Source: Spirometra erinaceieuropaei
Lineage: Eukaryota; Platyhelminthes; Cestoda; Diphyllobothriidea; Diphyllobothriidae
NCBI GenBank assembly: GCA_902702965.1
Contig: CACRXP010000065.1
Coordinates: 1,024,876-1,088,875 of the forward strand
Direction of reading: 5' to 3'
DNA length: 64,000 nucleotides
Shown piece by piece: positions 52,590 to 64,000 of the stretch. Below the pieces are notes generated by a model, which worked only from the letters and a program-made list of their open reading frames with translations, made no database searches and had not been told where the DNA came from. The position numbers and the translations under genes are program-made. Numbering within the stretch: the first letter of the stretch is position 1; each line of letters opens with the position of its first letter.

Positions 52590-53893
52590 AAGTCAGTTTA
52601 TCAAGGGGATGAGGCTTTCGCCCTTGAGCTCCCTATTCATATCGATAAACAGAAATAAAATAATCAATTACATCAGCAAATGCGAAAATTGAAAAGTTAC
52701 CGGTAAGTGTGAGCCAGGCGCAAACTGCCGCAGCTAAAACAATCGTGATTATATGTCCAGTAGTTTCTCAACAAATGAGCATCTAGTCTACACTTCAGGA
52801 TTCGACAGTTTCGGAAAGAATCACCGCACCGGGGAGTCCGTTCCATGCCCCAATGACCCTGTGAGAGAAGGCGTTCCGTCGGACGTCCGAATGAGCCAGC
52901 TTCCTCAGCAGTTTGAAGGGATGACCACGCAGACAGTCAATCCCGGCCAATTCGAAGAATTCATCAGTCTAGGGCGCACTCACTGCCTCTGACAATCCTT
53001 TAGGTTTGAATGAGATCGCCGCGCAGTTGCCTGTAAATGAGAGGGAACAGATTTAGTTCGGTCAGCCTGGAGTCGTAAGGTAGATGATTAAGATTCTTGA
53101 TCATCCTCTTAGCCATTGCCTGTACTCTTTCCAGTCGTTGATAGTCTTTCTTCAACCACGGTCGTCAGGCCTGGACTGCATACTCTAACTGAGACCGAAC
53201 GAATGCCCCATAGGTTTTCTCGAACAGCTCTTTATCGATCTGCACAAATCCTCGCCTCAGCGCAAATAACACCCACATCGCACTTTTGGCTGCCCTTTGA
53301 CACTGTGATGATGGTTTCAGCGAGGAGGTCATTAGAACGCCGAGGTCTTTCTGTTCCAAAACATTTGAGAGGGGCTGCCCACCGAGGACGTATTGAAAGG
53401 AATCGTCTTCCTTACTGGTCTTTTTGGTACGGAGTCTCAGGAGCGCACATTTGTCCACATTAAAATTAAGGAGCCAACGAGCTGACCAACTGTTTAGGTG
53501 GTTGAGACTGTCTTGAAGCGCGTACCTGTCTGCGTCAGATCCGACGGCTCTCCACAGCCTAACATCGTCAGCAAACATGATCACGCTGCATCCCAGGTCG
53601 TCGACGCAGTCGTTAATGTAAACCAGGAATAGCAATGGCCCCAAGACAGAGCCCTGGGGTACACCACTTAGAACGGGGGTAGGAGTTGACCTTGAGGCCT
53701 CAATGCACACGGTTTACGATCTCCCGGTAAGAAAATCTGTTATCCATGTCAGCAGCCTTCCCCTTATCCCAATTTCAGAGAGTTTGTAGATTAGGCGTTT
53801 GTGTGGGACACTGTCGAACACCTTCGTGAAGTCTGTGTAGATGACATCGACCCTACCATCCTCGTCCAGTGTGCGAGTCCACTGCTCCGTAGA
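52590..53893 (-). pseudogene. CR1-like LINE, copy 1, 5'-truncated and broken
   Basis: Read on the minus strand, this is the second half of a non-LTR reverse transcriptase plus its 3' tail. Visible in order: VIYTDFTKVFDSVPH (about 53850), VPQGSVLGPLLFLVYIND, the catalytic block with FADD in place of YADD, NVDKCALLRL, QKDLGV, a thumb segment LEYAVQA, then YRQLRGDLIQT and a tail ending near 52600. Frame breaks include a stop before TVCIEA (near 53710), a stop at 53163-53165 where Trp is usual, and another after DLIQT. The copy starts abruptly near 53893, the usual 5' truncation of LINEs. No endonuclease part. CR1-type assignment is by motif order, not by search. Confidence 0.85.
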
Positions 53894-53894
53894 G

Positions 53895-55235
53895 AGGAAG
53901 AAAAATCATTCTGACATCGACATCTCTGCGAGTGTGTTCACCGATCAGGCTAGGGGAAGTACTCGCCTCGTTGCTCTTTGGGACTCAACCTAAGACCCTC
54001 TCAGGCAGCCTCATTAGTATTGGTGCAGGAAGAAGTACCGATCCGCCTGCGATGACTCCAACTTCAGCCCCCGTAACCTGATCTGTGAACGTCCTTCCAG
54101 CGATAGTTAATCTTTCCGAGCACAACCAACAGCACAGCGGCACAATGGTTAGGAGCCTTAGTCTTAAAGCTGTCAGTGACTAGAGATCCCCGGCTGGAAA
54201 CCTAAGTTATTTAAACCTATGGTTGGATGTTGTGGCCGACTGAAGACGGTTAATAAGCCGGAAATGGTCATTTCAGTCTCTCTCACTTACATGTCAGTGT
54301 GCTGCAGCCAGCGAGGGTTCTAGATACAAAGAAAACCCGGCTTTCCGGTCTGCAGCTGCAGTGGATCGGTGAACACCGTTGCCACGTGACCTTTACTTCA
54401 TTACTTGATTCATATGATGGGTTGGAAGGCTTTCAAGCCTCAGGTCTTCTAGGTTCGGACTTGGGGTATGCTTGACTGACAATGACAAAACTTGTAAAAA
54501 ACGGTTATCCTTGTTTGTAACTATTTTTACCAGTGTTATTTCCCGACTGCTCAATTCGCACGTGTCCACATATGCGCATAGTGTGCTTCAGGTTCTGAAT
54601 CATAATTTGTCGGTAGTGTTGTCCCTACGTCTCTAGAAAATTTGAGACGTCGATTTATAGACTGACTGCCTAGCAACAGTTTTAAACAAAATCATTGACT
54701 CTCATTGGCCCCGAAAACAGCTGGGGTTAGACTGTTCAGAATGTTTTTTTTCTCTATCTTACTCTCCCAAGGCGTTTAAAAGGAACTCCTTCGAAGTGGG
54801 CTTACGTGAGGGTCTGATGGCAGTTAGTGAGCCGACAAAAGAGGAATATACCATGTTTGTCAACCAGCATTTTCCGCATATTTTTCCTTAGCTGGGAATT
54901 GGAAATATCGAGAACGCCTTACCAGCAAATACCCTGCACTGGCTCATGACAATGAAGACTCAGGCTCACCGAGACATACTTTACCTGTTATCTATCCAGT
55001 GTCCTGATGTAGCCGTGTCTTTCAATTTCTTATTCACCTTATTACCCGCCCCTCTCCCGACCTACCTATCTGCCTCGAAGTCATTCCGTCCAACCCGGTG
55101 TCGTTTTCGTCACATCCCCTGTCGTCAGTCGGCTCAGCAAGGATCAGCTACTTCATCCACGGCGCAATTTCTGGCACGTAGAGACCTAGATAGAGAAGCA
55201 GCGATTAGACGTGCCCTCATTAGTCAGTCAGTCAG
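53895..55235. other. spacer between two LINE copies
   Basis: It contains only the decayed SINE at 54145-54300 and a short CAGT tandem near 55222-55240. No gene recognised. Confidence 0.5.
54145..54300 (+). repeat. S-family SINE, decayed
   Basis: GGTTAGGAGCCTTAGTCTTA (A-box side), then CCGACTGAAGACGGTTAATA and AGCCGGAAATGGTCATTTCA. The hairpin differs from the consensus but stays paired. Confidence 0.55.
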
Positions 55236-55244
55236 TCAGTGTAT

Positions 55245-56855
55245 TTGAGGGAAATAAGCTTACGCCTTTGAACTCCCTATTTGTACATAAAAAATCGATA
55301 AATTAGCAGAATGTGAAGAAATTACAGCAGTAAGTGTATGCAGGAATTGATTCACACATGTCACTGATCTCATGGCTAAAAAGTCACATAGTCCGCTTGG
55401 TGCTGTAGCATATGTCTGTCAGGCCTACGTTTAAATGTCGCCACAGATTGAGACATGGCAACCGTCTCGGGCAGATTATTCCACGTTCCACGACACGGTT
55501 GGAGAAGAAATATTTTCTCACATTCAATCTACCCTGGGGCACACGTAGCTTTGAGAGATGTCCCCGGGGATTAGTTGTTGTGGCGAGCTGGAAAAAGTCA
55601 TCGCACCGAAGGGCGCAGTCCAAGCCACACACGATACGGAAAGTTTGTATCAAGTCTCCGCGCAACTGCCTATAACTCAGAGGATAGAGATTAAGGTTAG
55701 TTAAGCGAATCTCGTATGGCAGTGCACTTTGAGCTCTTACTAATTTTGTGGCTCGCCTCTGCACCCTTTCAAGCAGATTGTAATCCTGATGTGTCCATGG
55801 TCTCCAGGCCTGAATTGCATATTCGAGGTGCGGCCTTACAAACGTGCCGAAGACTTTGGAGAAGCACTCTTCATCGAAAACTGCGAATGCCCGCTTGATG
55901 GCATATAGCATTGAAGTTGCGGCCTTGGCCGCCTTACAACATTGCGTAGAAGGCTTAAGGCTGTCTGCAACCCAGACTCCGAGATCTTTCTGCGTTTCTG
56001 CTTCTCGAAGTGGTATTCCGTTCAGATGGTATTGCCGCGTACTAGGGGTCTGATTTCAGAGGCGCAGTATGGTACATTTGGTCAAATTGAAGGACAAGAG
56101 CCATCTGCGGGACCACTCGTCCAATCGACAAAGATTTTCTTGGAAGTTAGTCTCATCGGTAGCATTCTGAATAACTTTCCAGACTTTTATATCATCCGCA
56201 AACATGGCACAATCACAGTCCAACCCATCTACACAATCATTGATGAACAAGAGAAAGAGGGTTAGTCCGAGCACCGAGCCTTGTGGGACTCCACTCCCTA
56301 TGAATGTCCGCCTTGATTGCTGTCTTTCTACGCAGACAGTTTGGGAACGGTCGACGAGGAAGTTCTCGATCCATTTGAGAAGTTTGCCGCCGATGCCCAT
56401 TATTCTCAACTTGTGCAGGAGACGCTGGTGCGGAACACTGTCGAACGCCTTCCGGAAATCAATATAGGCCACGTGCACAGTGTGTTTTGCGTCCAGTGCT
56501 CTTGTCCAACTTTGCATTGCATATAGCATGTTCGTTACAAATGATCTTCCCCTACGTAAACCATATTGTGCATTGGACAAGAGATTGTGACTTTCCAGAT
56601 AAGTCATCAACTCCTTTTTGATGATTTTCTCCATCACTTTGCAGCAGATTGATGTCAGACTGACGGGTCAGTAGTTCGTTGCTAGAGCACGACTACCGCT
56701 TTTGTAAAGGAGTGTAATGTGGGCCGTCTTCCAGTCTGTGAGAAGGATTCCAGCATCGAACGATTCCTGGCACAGAAAGGATAGTAGTTTGGCCAGCCCA
56801 CGGGCAAGATCGAAAAGCAGCTTTGCTGGGATCTCGTCCGGACTGGGACATATTT
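55245..56855 (-). pseudogene. CR1-like LINE, copy 2, 5'-truncated
   Basis: This copy is longer and better preserved than the one at 52.6 kb and has the same orientation. On the minus strand it shows PDEIPAKLL (about 56850), WKTAHITLLYKSG, PVSLTS, then the frame 56056-56637 with AYIDFRKAFDSVPHQRLL, GVPQGSVLGLTLFLLFIND and AMFADDIKVWK. The frame 55384-55911 has the C-terminal part: LEYAIQAWRPW, LERVQRRATKLV, YRQLRGDLIQTFRI and NVRKYFFSNRVV. At least two stops break it (after ALATNY near 56670 and after CTILRL at 56056-56058). The 3' tail at 55245-55320 resembles that of copy 1. The endonuclease domain is missing. Confidence 0.87.
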
Positions 56856-56934
56856 TTATGTCGCCTTATTCATGGCACTTAGTCCTCCGCACTGCTGAAA
56901 CTTTTTTATTTGTTTGTTTTAACTGAAGGTTTGC

Positions 56935-56960
56935 GTTCTCTCTCTCTCTCACTCACTCTA
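56935..56960. repeat. (CT)n / CTCA simple repeat
   Basis: TTCTCTCTCTCTCTCACTCA; short. Confidence 0.8.
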
Positions 56961-56964
56961 GAGC

Positions 56965-57845
56965 TCCGTATAGTTTCGTTCAATTGCTGACAAGTTTTGC
57001 CGTGATTTTTTTGCACACGAGTAATTTACGTGTGCACAATTGAGTGGAAACTTCAGGTGAATAAGTGGATCCAGACTACTGATATTGTCGTTGGCATGCA
57101 GTTCACGACCCCCACCCAGGAATTTTACTTTCAGTAAACTAGAAGTTGCCTGATCCATTAATCGAGGCCTTCTCTGCTTTCCCAATTAAGGTGGATTGTT
57201 TTAGTGAGGGGAAAATTCCGCCCACGATCTTCAGCAGCTGAGATGTTCACGAAGTTCAGGTCTACCATGTAACCGAGTGACTTGAAGTCACATGTGCTTT
57301 AAGTGAATATAGGGAATGACCAGGCGTGTTAGACTCAATCAGAAGGCAGTCAAGTGACAGCAGTTTGTTTAAGGTACTTCCTCGGACGGCCTTAAATCTA
57401 GGGTTTACAAGGGAAGACCAAAGGGCCGGTAGAAGCTAAAGTCGACTACTTATCGTTCAAGAATGCAGTCTATTTAGTGCAGACCTCCGCCGTCGTGTTC
57501 TGCATCGTTGTTTAGGGTAAGCTGATCGGTAAGCAAAGGTATGGACAACGTCTACAGCACCTATCGAAGCAAACTTTTTGCGAATACTATGCAGTGCGAA
57601 GTTTATAATTTATGTTGTAAAGGGATGCGTTATTGATGACAAGGATGACTGGCATAGGACATTCTCAGCCTTTTGTGGTTGGACTGTTTTAATGTCTAAA
57701 GCGAGCAGTGTGTTTGAATTGTGCTCAAATCGGAGTCCGTTAGTGCTGCCCCAAAGGCCTCCAACCACAGGACCAGGCATGTTAGCTCAGTTTGACAGTA
57801 TTCACACTGTTACTAATCTTACTAATCGTCGTGAGCGACGATGCC
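56965..57845. other. intergenic sequence without recognised content
   Basis: No repeat family or supported gene. Confidence 0.45.
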
Positions 57846-57849
57846 TACC

Positions 57850-57975
57850 CTGTCCCCGCAGCTTGGCGGGCGCAGGGCAGTGACATGCGCGCGAACTGCC
57901 TTATAGTGATGGCAGACTTGAGCAGCATCCTCCACACCTGGGTCCAGTGGCAGGACTGAAACAGGGCAGCCGCGG
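57850..57975 (+). repeat. G-family dispersed repeat, copy 5
   Basis: GCAGTGACATGCGCGCGAAC, TTATAGTGATGGCAGACTTG, AGCAGCATCCTCCACAC. Diverged. Confidence 0.45.
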
Positions 57976-58309
57976 GGGGATCGGGCGCAGTGGCCAACGA
58001 AGCGTGCTATGCACGACCTGGTCGACACGCTGATGGATTGGGCTCTTTTAGAAACAAGGGGCCGACTCGGGTTCCACATTGAGAGGAAATCCAAGGGAGG
58101 AGTAACCGCCTTAATAGGAATAAGGGCTCGGCAGTCATGGCCATTACGGCATCCCCTGACTTCTGTAGTATCTGCTGTGCGCCTGTGTGAGTTCTCACCA
58201 GGGCTCCCAAGAAAAAAAAAGTCAGCAATCAGGAGGACAATAGTACAGACAGTTGTACAGCCATCGTAAGTGACGACGGCCATTGGATACCCCACGAAGT
58301 GGACGCAAC

Positions 58310-58585
58310 ACATGCGACTTGCGCGTAAATCAGTTTCCAGTAGTGGCAGACCTGCGTAGCGGCTGACACACTCTCGTTCTCGACGATGTTCCCGGTATGC
58401 CCCACGGCAGGGCGGGCGCAGCGACGGTGAGTTCCGCGTGAATAAGTTTATGGTAATGGTAGACTTGCGCAGAATCTACCGCACTCCCTCCTCCCCCATC
58501 CCCCCGCGGGATCCGGTGTCAAGACAGAGTCCAGAAAACCGGAGGTTCGAGAGGGCGCAGGTGGCTGGGACGGGGAAAACCCGCG
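58310..58585 (+). repeat. G-family dispersed repeat, two adjacent copies
   Basis: CGACTTGCGCGTAAATCAGT with GCAGACCTGCGTAGCGGCTG (58315-58375), then GAGTTCCGCGTGAATAAG with GGTAGACTTGCGCAGAATCT (58430-58480) and GGTGTCAAGACAGAGTCC. This suggests a tandem arrangement of roughly 115 bp. Confidence 0.5.
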
Positions 58586-58589
58586 CCTA

Positions 58590-58810
58590 GGCGTACCACC
58601 ACTCCCTCTGGTGCACAACGTACACTGACTAAGATTCCATACCCCCGACAAAAGTGGGAGGGGGATGACACGGACCCCAAAGGGCGCGGCGCGAGCCGGC
58701 ACATAGGAGTGCCACCAAACCCCCAATGCTGACATTTGTTATGGGTGCGCATTCCCGATAACGCCTTCCGGACTCCAATCGAGTCCCGTGTTGGTCCAGC
58801 GCATCTACCG
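58590..58810 (+). repeat. dispersed repeat, partner of 52380-52585
   Basis: Blocks TTTGTTATGGGTGCGC, GATAACGCCTTCC and CCGTGTTGGTCCAGCGC parallel the 52.4 kb sequence. Confidence 0.4.
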
Positions 58811-58814
58811 TGTG

Positions 58815-60620
58815 GTCCGTTTCAAGGACAAAGCCTGCTACACAAGCCCCTAAACGCTACCCGGATGCATAAGCTTGAAGGCCAAAGCTGCCACTTTGTG
58901 ATTTAGCAGCTCATGGACCAGAGACAAACGCACTGTTCGCTGGTTTAGATACTGAACTGATAGTCCAACATCAACAGAATTTCGAAGAAGAACTGACATA
59001 AAGACAGTTTGTAATTTTTCCCTGCTCGGTGGAGAGGACTTGTTTTGAATTCTGATGTTTGGGTGGTCAATGCTCTTATTTTCCCCCTTCCGCGCCTTGT
59101 CGCCACTAGTGATACAAACCACATGTGCGTGAGGGCGTTATCTCCTTCAGCGCCCACGCGCCTCACGTACGGCTCTTGCTTCGTTTGTAGGCGCCATCTG
59201 TTTTGGCCATTGTCTTAGCGTGACCTTGACAAGCGCACATGTTAGTCAGACCGGACACTCAACTGTGCTGCGTTGAGTCCTTTGCACAAATTAAAAGCTG
59301 TTCTCTCAGCTTTGGCTCCCTGACTTTTCCGAATTGAGACAGCGGTCTTTTAATGGGCAGCAACTGATGTTGGTTCCGCAAATCGGCCGCCATTCAATCA
59401 AGTGACTGGTATGACTGATATGTGTGATCTTCAAGGTCACGCCGAAGGTCGGCTCTGGCAGTTGGCGCGCCTAGGTAGCTTGAATGAACAAAAAAAGCAG
59501 GGATCAAATGCATAGCGGTAGGCCCTTGGGGGAAAATTGCTCTCAGCAGCATGGGGTTTGCACCACAAGTCACCATGATGAAAGGGGCGACTTATTTTAT
59601 TCGCAGGGTGGTTTCTCCCCAATAGCTTACCTTAGGAAGCAGAACCCGATCGTCAACTGGAGATGAGGATGCGTGACCACCAGCTGGCGACACAGGGGGT
59701 TGGACGTGACGCCGAAGGTACGTTGCATGTTCACCCAGCTTGACCACGAGTTAAGGTTCAACGCAGCCAAGCTCTTGAGTTGAGACTATGCCCATCTAGT
59801 AAGACAGACAGAAGATGGGGCACTGACAGACGACCGTTCAGTCAATCGTTACACTGACCTGCCCGCAGCTTACTCGGTTCTTTGTACCTACACGACGGAA
59901 ACTTAGGTGACCAAGGGAGCCGTGCGGGTAGTCGACATAGATAGCAATGGTTGATTTGTTGGATCGGCCAAGTGACGCGTTCCAACTAGTGGTCTTATAA
60001 TTCAGACGCTACAATGAATTCTTGACTTTCTGAGAGACGAAATTACTGTTTAAGATATTTTAAAAATAGATAAGACAGTCTCGTTCAACTTTATTTCTTC
60101 TGCCTTCTGGTTAATTCTTTCCTTGCAGTTTTATTAACTCATGGACTTTACTTCGGCCGAAAACTCGTCAGGGTCCCGCGGTTAATGAGGAGCTGCAAGG
60201 GCATGATTGGACAAATCCCAGTCTACGTCGATTTTGGTTATTAAAGAGGCGTCCTGAATAGCTGCCTTCAAATGATAGTAGACATCTGGCCAGAAATTTT
60301 GGCTTTTCCATGTGTTATTTATTGTGCCCAGAATGAGAAGGGATTAGATATATCGGGGTGACTGAATAAAATCACAGGCTTTATCAGCTCGAGTGACTTG
60401 GAAAATTGGATCTGAAACCGTTCTGCTTGCCAGGATAGTATCGCTTATTGTCGATATAGACTGGGTACTTCGGTGTTTTCGGATCAAAGGGAAAAGGATA
60501 AGATTCTGGTGACCTGAGGCTCTAAGCTGAAACCCAATAAGCAATGAGGCGAGCATGTCTCATAACCTGATCGATGAACGTCCTTTCACCACAGTTAACC
60601 TCCCTGATGGCAAGCGGCAA
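58815..60620. other. intergenic sequence without recognised content
   Basis: No repeat family or supported gene. Confidence 0.45.
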
Positions 60621-60624
60621 GACA

Positions 60625-60745
60625 CCGCATCCGCGGCTCAGCGCTGGACTTATATAATGCCCAATGACCAAAGGACTCAGGTTAGAATCCCAAGACTTTA
60701 GAACATGGGGTTGAGTATGGCACTTCAACGACGAAGTAACCACCC
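60625..60745 (+). repeat. S-family SINE head, decayed
   Basis: GGCTCAGCGCTGG at the A-box position, CAGGTTAGAATCCCAAGACT at the B-box position, and CATGGGGTTGAGTATGGCAC. The rest is missing. Confidence 0.45.
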
Positions 60746-60794
60746 CGGGTTACCTTGCCTCTATCGATACTCGGTCCTGCATATACCCACATAT

Positions 60795-61137
60795 ACAGTA
60801 GATATGTTATCTCATAAAATGCTAACCGAAATTCTGAAATGCGTTTTTAATTCGGGAAGATTACGTAAGAGGGGTTGGCAGTTTAATTATCGTGTTCCAT
60901 GATACGAGGTTATTCCAGTTATGTCAGGATGTCGGCTTTCGAATGAGCTTCTTATCAGCTGACTGCTTAAACTGCATCCCGTAAAAACGGCCACTTAAGT
61001 GGTATTACTTTCGCCATTGACTTGTGATGCCCTTAGATATTCAAATATATTTTATGGAAAACAGGCGCAAAAATATTCTTTCTTTTACTCATTCCGTAGC
61101 AAATAACGTCTTCTTCAAATTTTGTACTCGACGTCGT
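60795..61137. mobile_element. LTM element, left arm only
   Basis: Left terminus CAGTAGATATGTTATCTCAT after TA, through CCGAAATTCTGAAATGCG and TACTCATTCCGTAGC, to ATAACGTCTTCTTC and TTTTGTACTCGAC, where it stops abruptly. Confidence 0.78.
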
Positions 61138-61374
61138 CCAGTCATAGAATCCCTTGTCAGACACGATTGATTAGTTAATTGTTTCCCTACATCACCCATA
61201 GTCTGACGACGAGCTCGGGTAGCAACCTCGAAAATTTGCATAATAAGAGCTATAAGATTCCCAGAGAATTCAATCGCCTCCTAATTAAATTTCTTGGGAT
61301 GTCCGTTTTTCAATGCATATATGTGTGTATGATTGACTGAGGGAAGGCCGAATAAACTCGAAACGGCACTATAT

Positions 61375-61407
61375 ATTACTTTACTTACTTACTTATTTAC
61401 TTACCTC
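61375..61407. repeat. (TTAC)n simple repeat
   Basis: About eight TTAC/TTAT units. Confidence 0.85.
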
Positions 61408-61574
61408 AACCGTGCTCTTATACTCTGACCGAATTCGGGCTTGTAGTTGTTTGCCTTTCCACAACCTTTCACACCTATACGGAGCTGGTTTGCTTCAAGA
61501 AGTTAATAAATCGCTCCACTGCGCCTTAGGGTTCTATTTACAGCCCCTTAGGCTTTCGTACGGCGAATGCAGCA

Positions 61575-61665
61575 TTGGATTGCCGACGAAGACTAGGGAG
61601 ACTGGAATGGCCATTTCTGGTCATAATTAACCCCTGAGATTTACAATCCCTGGAGTTCGGACCTG
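61575..61665 (-). repeat. S-family SINE fragment, minus strand
   Basis: GCCGACGAAGACTAGGGAGA and CTGGAATGGCCATTTCTGG. Confidence 0.6.
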
Positions 61666-61744
61666 TGTTCTGTTGGTTATATAGCTAGCACCCGCCGATC
61701 GTGTTACGGGACCTACTCGTCACGTTGTGCTTTGCTACTCTATC

Positions 61745-62125
61745 TAGAGTCTCGTGGGTAGTCATGGGACAACCGGAGTCCCCCTTGTCTGTGTCGGTAA
61801 TCTCCTTCTGCGTATATTGCTTTTCGACTTACAACTGCCAACGGGACCCTAGATCGAGCCCCATAGCACGATGGGACGAGTACGTCCTGCAACACCATCA
61901 GTGAGCGTTAACTGCCATAGTGAATATACCCGATCTCAACAGGCGGGACAAAAAGACCGTGGCCCAATGATTAGAGGGTTGGACTTCTAACCACCAGAGT
62001 TCAGGTTCGAATCCCCGAGGTTGCAAGTCATGGGGGTTGAGTATGGATGGCTGATAACGGATACTAAACCTGAAGTGGCCCATCCAGTCTTCCTTGTTGT
62101 TGTCGGTAGTTGACCTCTGCATGTG
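61745..62125 (+). repeat. S-family SINE tail, linker, then head and body
   Basis: Body and tail piece 61770-61920 (CCCCTTGTCTGTGTCGGTAA, then CGAGTACGTCC and CAGTGAGCG), linker GAATATACCCGATCTCAACA, head with A box TGGCCCAATGATTAGAGG and B box CAGGTTCGAATCCCC, body to about 62122. The order is the same as at 43.5 kb. Confidence 0.68.
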
Positions 62126-62129
62126 TACA

Positions 62130-63215
62130 TATATACATGGTTATAACGCACGCGCAACATATGTGCCAGCTAAAAGCCCAGACACGTGTTTCGCCGATGT
62201 TTCTGCTGCTTCGTGATGCAGTCGGGAGTTGTACGGCTCATCAGTGGTCTCCCGCAGTTCTTTTTTTCAGTTTCTGGCAAGTGGAATCCAGGGAAATATT
62301 AAGCTTATAACTTTAGAAATTAATAATTGCAGGGCATAGAGCTAAGCGTCCGGAATATGGCTCTTCTTGGGGAGCCCACTGAGGAGCATGACTAAGTACA
62401 TATAAGTGAGAGGCAGAACCTTGGAAAATCTTATTTACGGATATACGGGTGAAAAATATCCGCATATTTGCGCAAAAATTGTGTCAGTCATGGATATCGA
62501 ATCAGTGATGAACGACCATGAAGTAAAAATTTGTCAAGTCTTATTTTGAACGTCTCAACGTTTTGCTCCAAAAACCATCATAGGCAATTTGTTAACCCCT
62601 GCAACCATCCAGTGGAACAAGAATCAGACCCTCACTTCAAGTCTGACAGAGTCTATCCTCAGTTCATGTTGATGGTCTGGAAGAGTGGTCGTTCGTGACA
62701 ATGTCACCCGACTGGAGAGCAGTCTAGCCCGTTAACGACCCTAAAGGCCAAATCATATCCCATCTGCATTGTATTTGAAACAGAGGGAATATTTATGGTC
62801 TTTATGACCGTCCTTAATAAGGTAGGCATCATGATCCGCCGACTGGTTTGGTTGTTCGTCGTTGTACGTTTTCCAAAAGGATGTATTTTTGCTTCGCCCA
62901 GGGGTGCCACCCCTAAACACATTATTCTGAAATCAGTCGAAGAACTCGAGCGAAAACCCTTTCTTAGGATTGGTGGAAGGATCTCCTTATCGAACCTAGG
63001 ATGCTCATGGTTTTTCCTACCTTGGCGTAGTGACATGGTGGCTTAGGAGTGGGCGCCGTCCACGCACCAAGTTCTCCTTGTTTGTCAACTAGTCCGAGTT
63101 GATAACCTCTGGAGGTCATGCATCTCCCGACCCGAATGGATGACATTGGAACTAAAAGGGAATTTAAAGAAAAAATTATGACTGGGGGGGGGGAGAAATG
63201 CCAGGGGTCAACAGC
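62130..63215. other. intergenic sequence without recognised content
   Basis: Frames up to 110 codons (62704-63036 minus) have no family resemblance. Confidence 0.45.
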
Positions 63216-63221
63216 TCGATC

Positions 63222-63445
63222 AATGGTAGGGGGCGCTCACCGACCGTTCATACGGAACTCACTCATTCCGTTGTGCCTTAAGGGCTCTCTCTCGAGCCCA
63301 ACCAGCAGCCGCACAGCGGCGCATGATATATAGGCAGAATGGTATTACCGAAAAAGACAAGGGAGACTGGAATGGCCATTTCTGGCTTATTAGCCGTCGT
63401 CAGCCAGCCATACCCAAGCCCGAAGTGTGGAACACCCGAGCCTTT
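63222..63445 (-). repeat. S-family SINE, body and tail, well preserved
   Basis: Mirror of the 43.5 kb unit from GGGGGCGCTCACCGACCGTT to CCCGAAGTGTGGAACACCCG. All three tail hairpins are intact; the head is truncated at the B-box side. Confidence 0.82.
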
Positions 63446-63539
63446 AGGAATGGGTTTGTTAGTAGATGACATCAACATTGAATTCAGCAAAGTCTTGACA
63501 CGGTTGTAAACCGACAGCTAACAATTAAACTGCGTTAAC

Positions 63540-64000
63540 TGGGTGTTACTGGCAACCCATTGGAATGGCTGGCTGACTTTTTCACAGGCAGATGTCAGGG
63601 TTTTGCATTAGTGACTCCAGATCGGAGTGGAAAACTGTTTACAGCGGATTTCCCCAGGGGAGCGTTCTGGGCCCCACTATGTTTTTGCTATGTGTTAACG
63701 ACAACCTTGCTTGACTAACCTGCAATACACTGATGTTCACCGATGACCTGATGAGATACAGTTCAGCAGGAAATCCTGAAGATGCGTAGAATTTGCAAAA
63801 TAATTTCGACTGACTGCATTTCAACCTCAATATCTACAAATCCAAAGTTATTCTACTACGATCTAGGTACAGATAGGCGATGAAATTTGAGTACCCGTAT
63901 TTCATTGGAGGTAGCCAACTCAAATCAGTAGACAAGTTAAAGGATGTAGGTGTGCAAATGACGCCTACTCTCCAAAGCTTGTTTTACTACACCAAGATGG
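63540..64000 (+). pseudogene. CR1-like LINE reverse-transcriptase fragment, decayed
   Basis: Plus-strand translation shows GFPQGSVLGPTMFLLCVND, then a catalytic block reading FTDDL, then FNLNIYKSKVILLR and DKLKDVGVQMTPTLQ. At least four in-frame stops occur between 63540 and 63880. The catalytic FADD-type motif has Thr instead of Ala. The fragment continues past the window end. Confidence 0.75.

Noticed and set aside
53116..53463. Plus-strand frame over LINE copy 1
   Set aside because: Shadow of the minus-strand reverse-transcriptase sequence.

Overview
The window looks like nuclear DNA from a repeat-rich metazoan, most likely a parasitic flatworm. A diphyllobothriidean tapeworm is my best guess, but that is inference. 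The evidence is a single multi-exon gene spread over about 30 kb with introns of 3 to 14 kb, standard GT-AG splice sites, CR1-type and RTE-type LINE remnants, tRNA-derived SINEs, several families of small inverted-repeat elements, and long microsatellites. I see no prokaryotic operon, CRISPR array or rRNA gene.

Gene content. One protein-coding gene is well supported. It is a homologue of tincar, an eight-pass membrane protein known from Drosophila, on the plus strand in five coding exons: 9281-10094, 24102-25075, 31388-31766, 34751-35122 and 38084-39015. All four splice junctions keep the reading frame (phases 1, 0, 1, 1) and the joined frame is 1156 codons plus a stop. Exons 1 and 2 carry all eight predicted membrane segments. 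Exons 3 to 5 encode a long low-complexity tail rich in Ser, Gly, Pro, Gln and Ala.

Region by region. 1-9200 is upstream sequence with two long-inverted-repeat elements, SINE pieces and one telomere-motif element. 9200-39770 is the tincar locus, whose introns hold most of the repeats. 39770-52580 is intergenic, with an RTE reverse-transcriptase remnant, SINE units and several long-inverted-repeat copies. 52590-56855 holds two 5'-truncated CR1-like LINE copies on the minus strand. 56900-63500 is intergenic with short repeats. 63540-64000 is a degenerate CR1-like reverse-transcriptase fragment on the plus strand that runs off the window.

Repeat families, named here for convenience. LTM is a roughly 970 bp element without a coding frame, made of two arms of about 350 bp in inverted orientation, bounded by TA and ending CAGT...ACTG. 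This suggests a Tc1/mariner-type non-autonomous element. T1 and T2 are small elements with related terminal inverted repeats, and most copies carry TTAGGG-like telomere motifs inside. S is a tRNA-derived SINE with good Pol III A and B boxes and a hairpin-rich tail. At several loci it sits tail-linker-head, as if copied from tandem units. G is a GC-richer dispersed repeat recognised by the motif GACTTGCGC.

The least described material is the S family, with its tandem architecture and ribozyme-like core motif, and the T1/T2 and LTM families. All structural statements come from reading the sequence by eye; no alignment, folding or database search was run.
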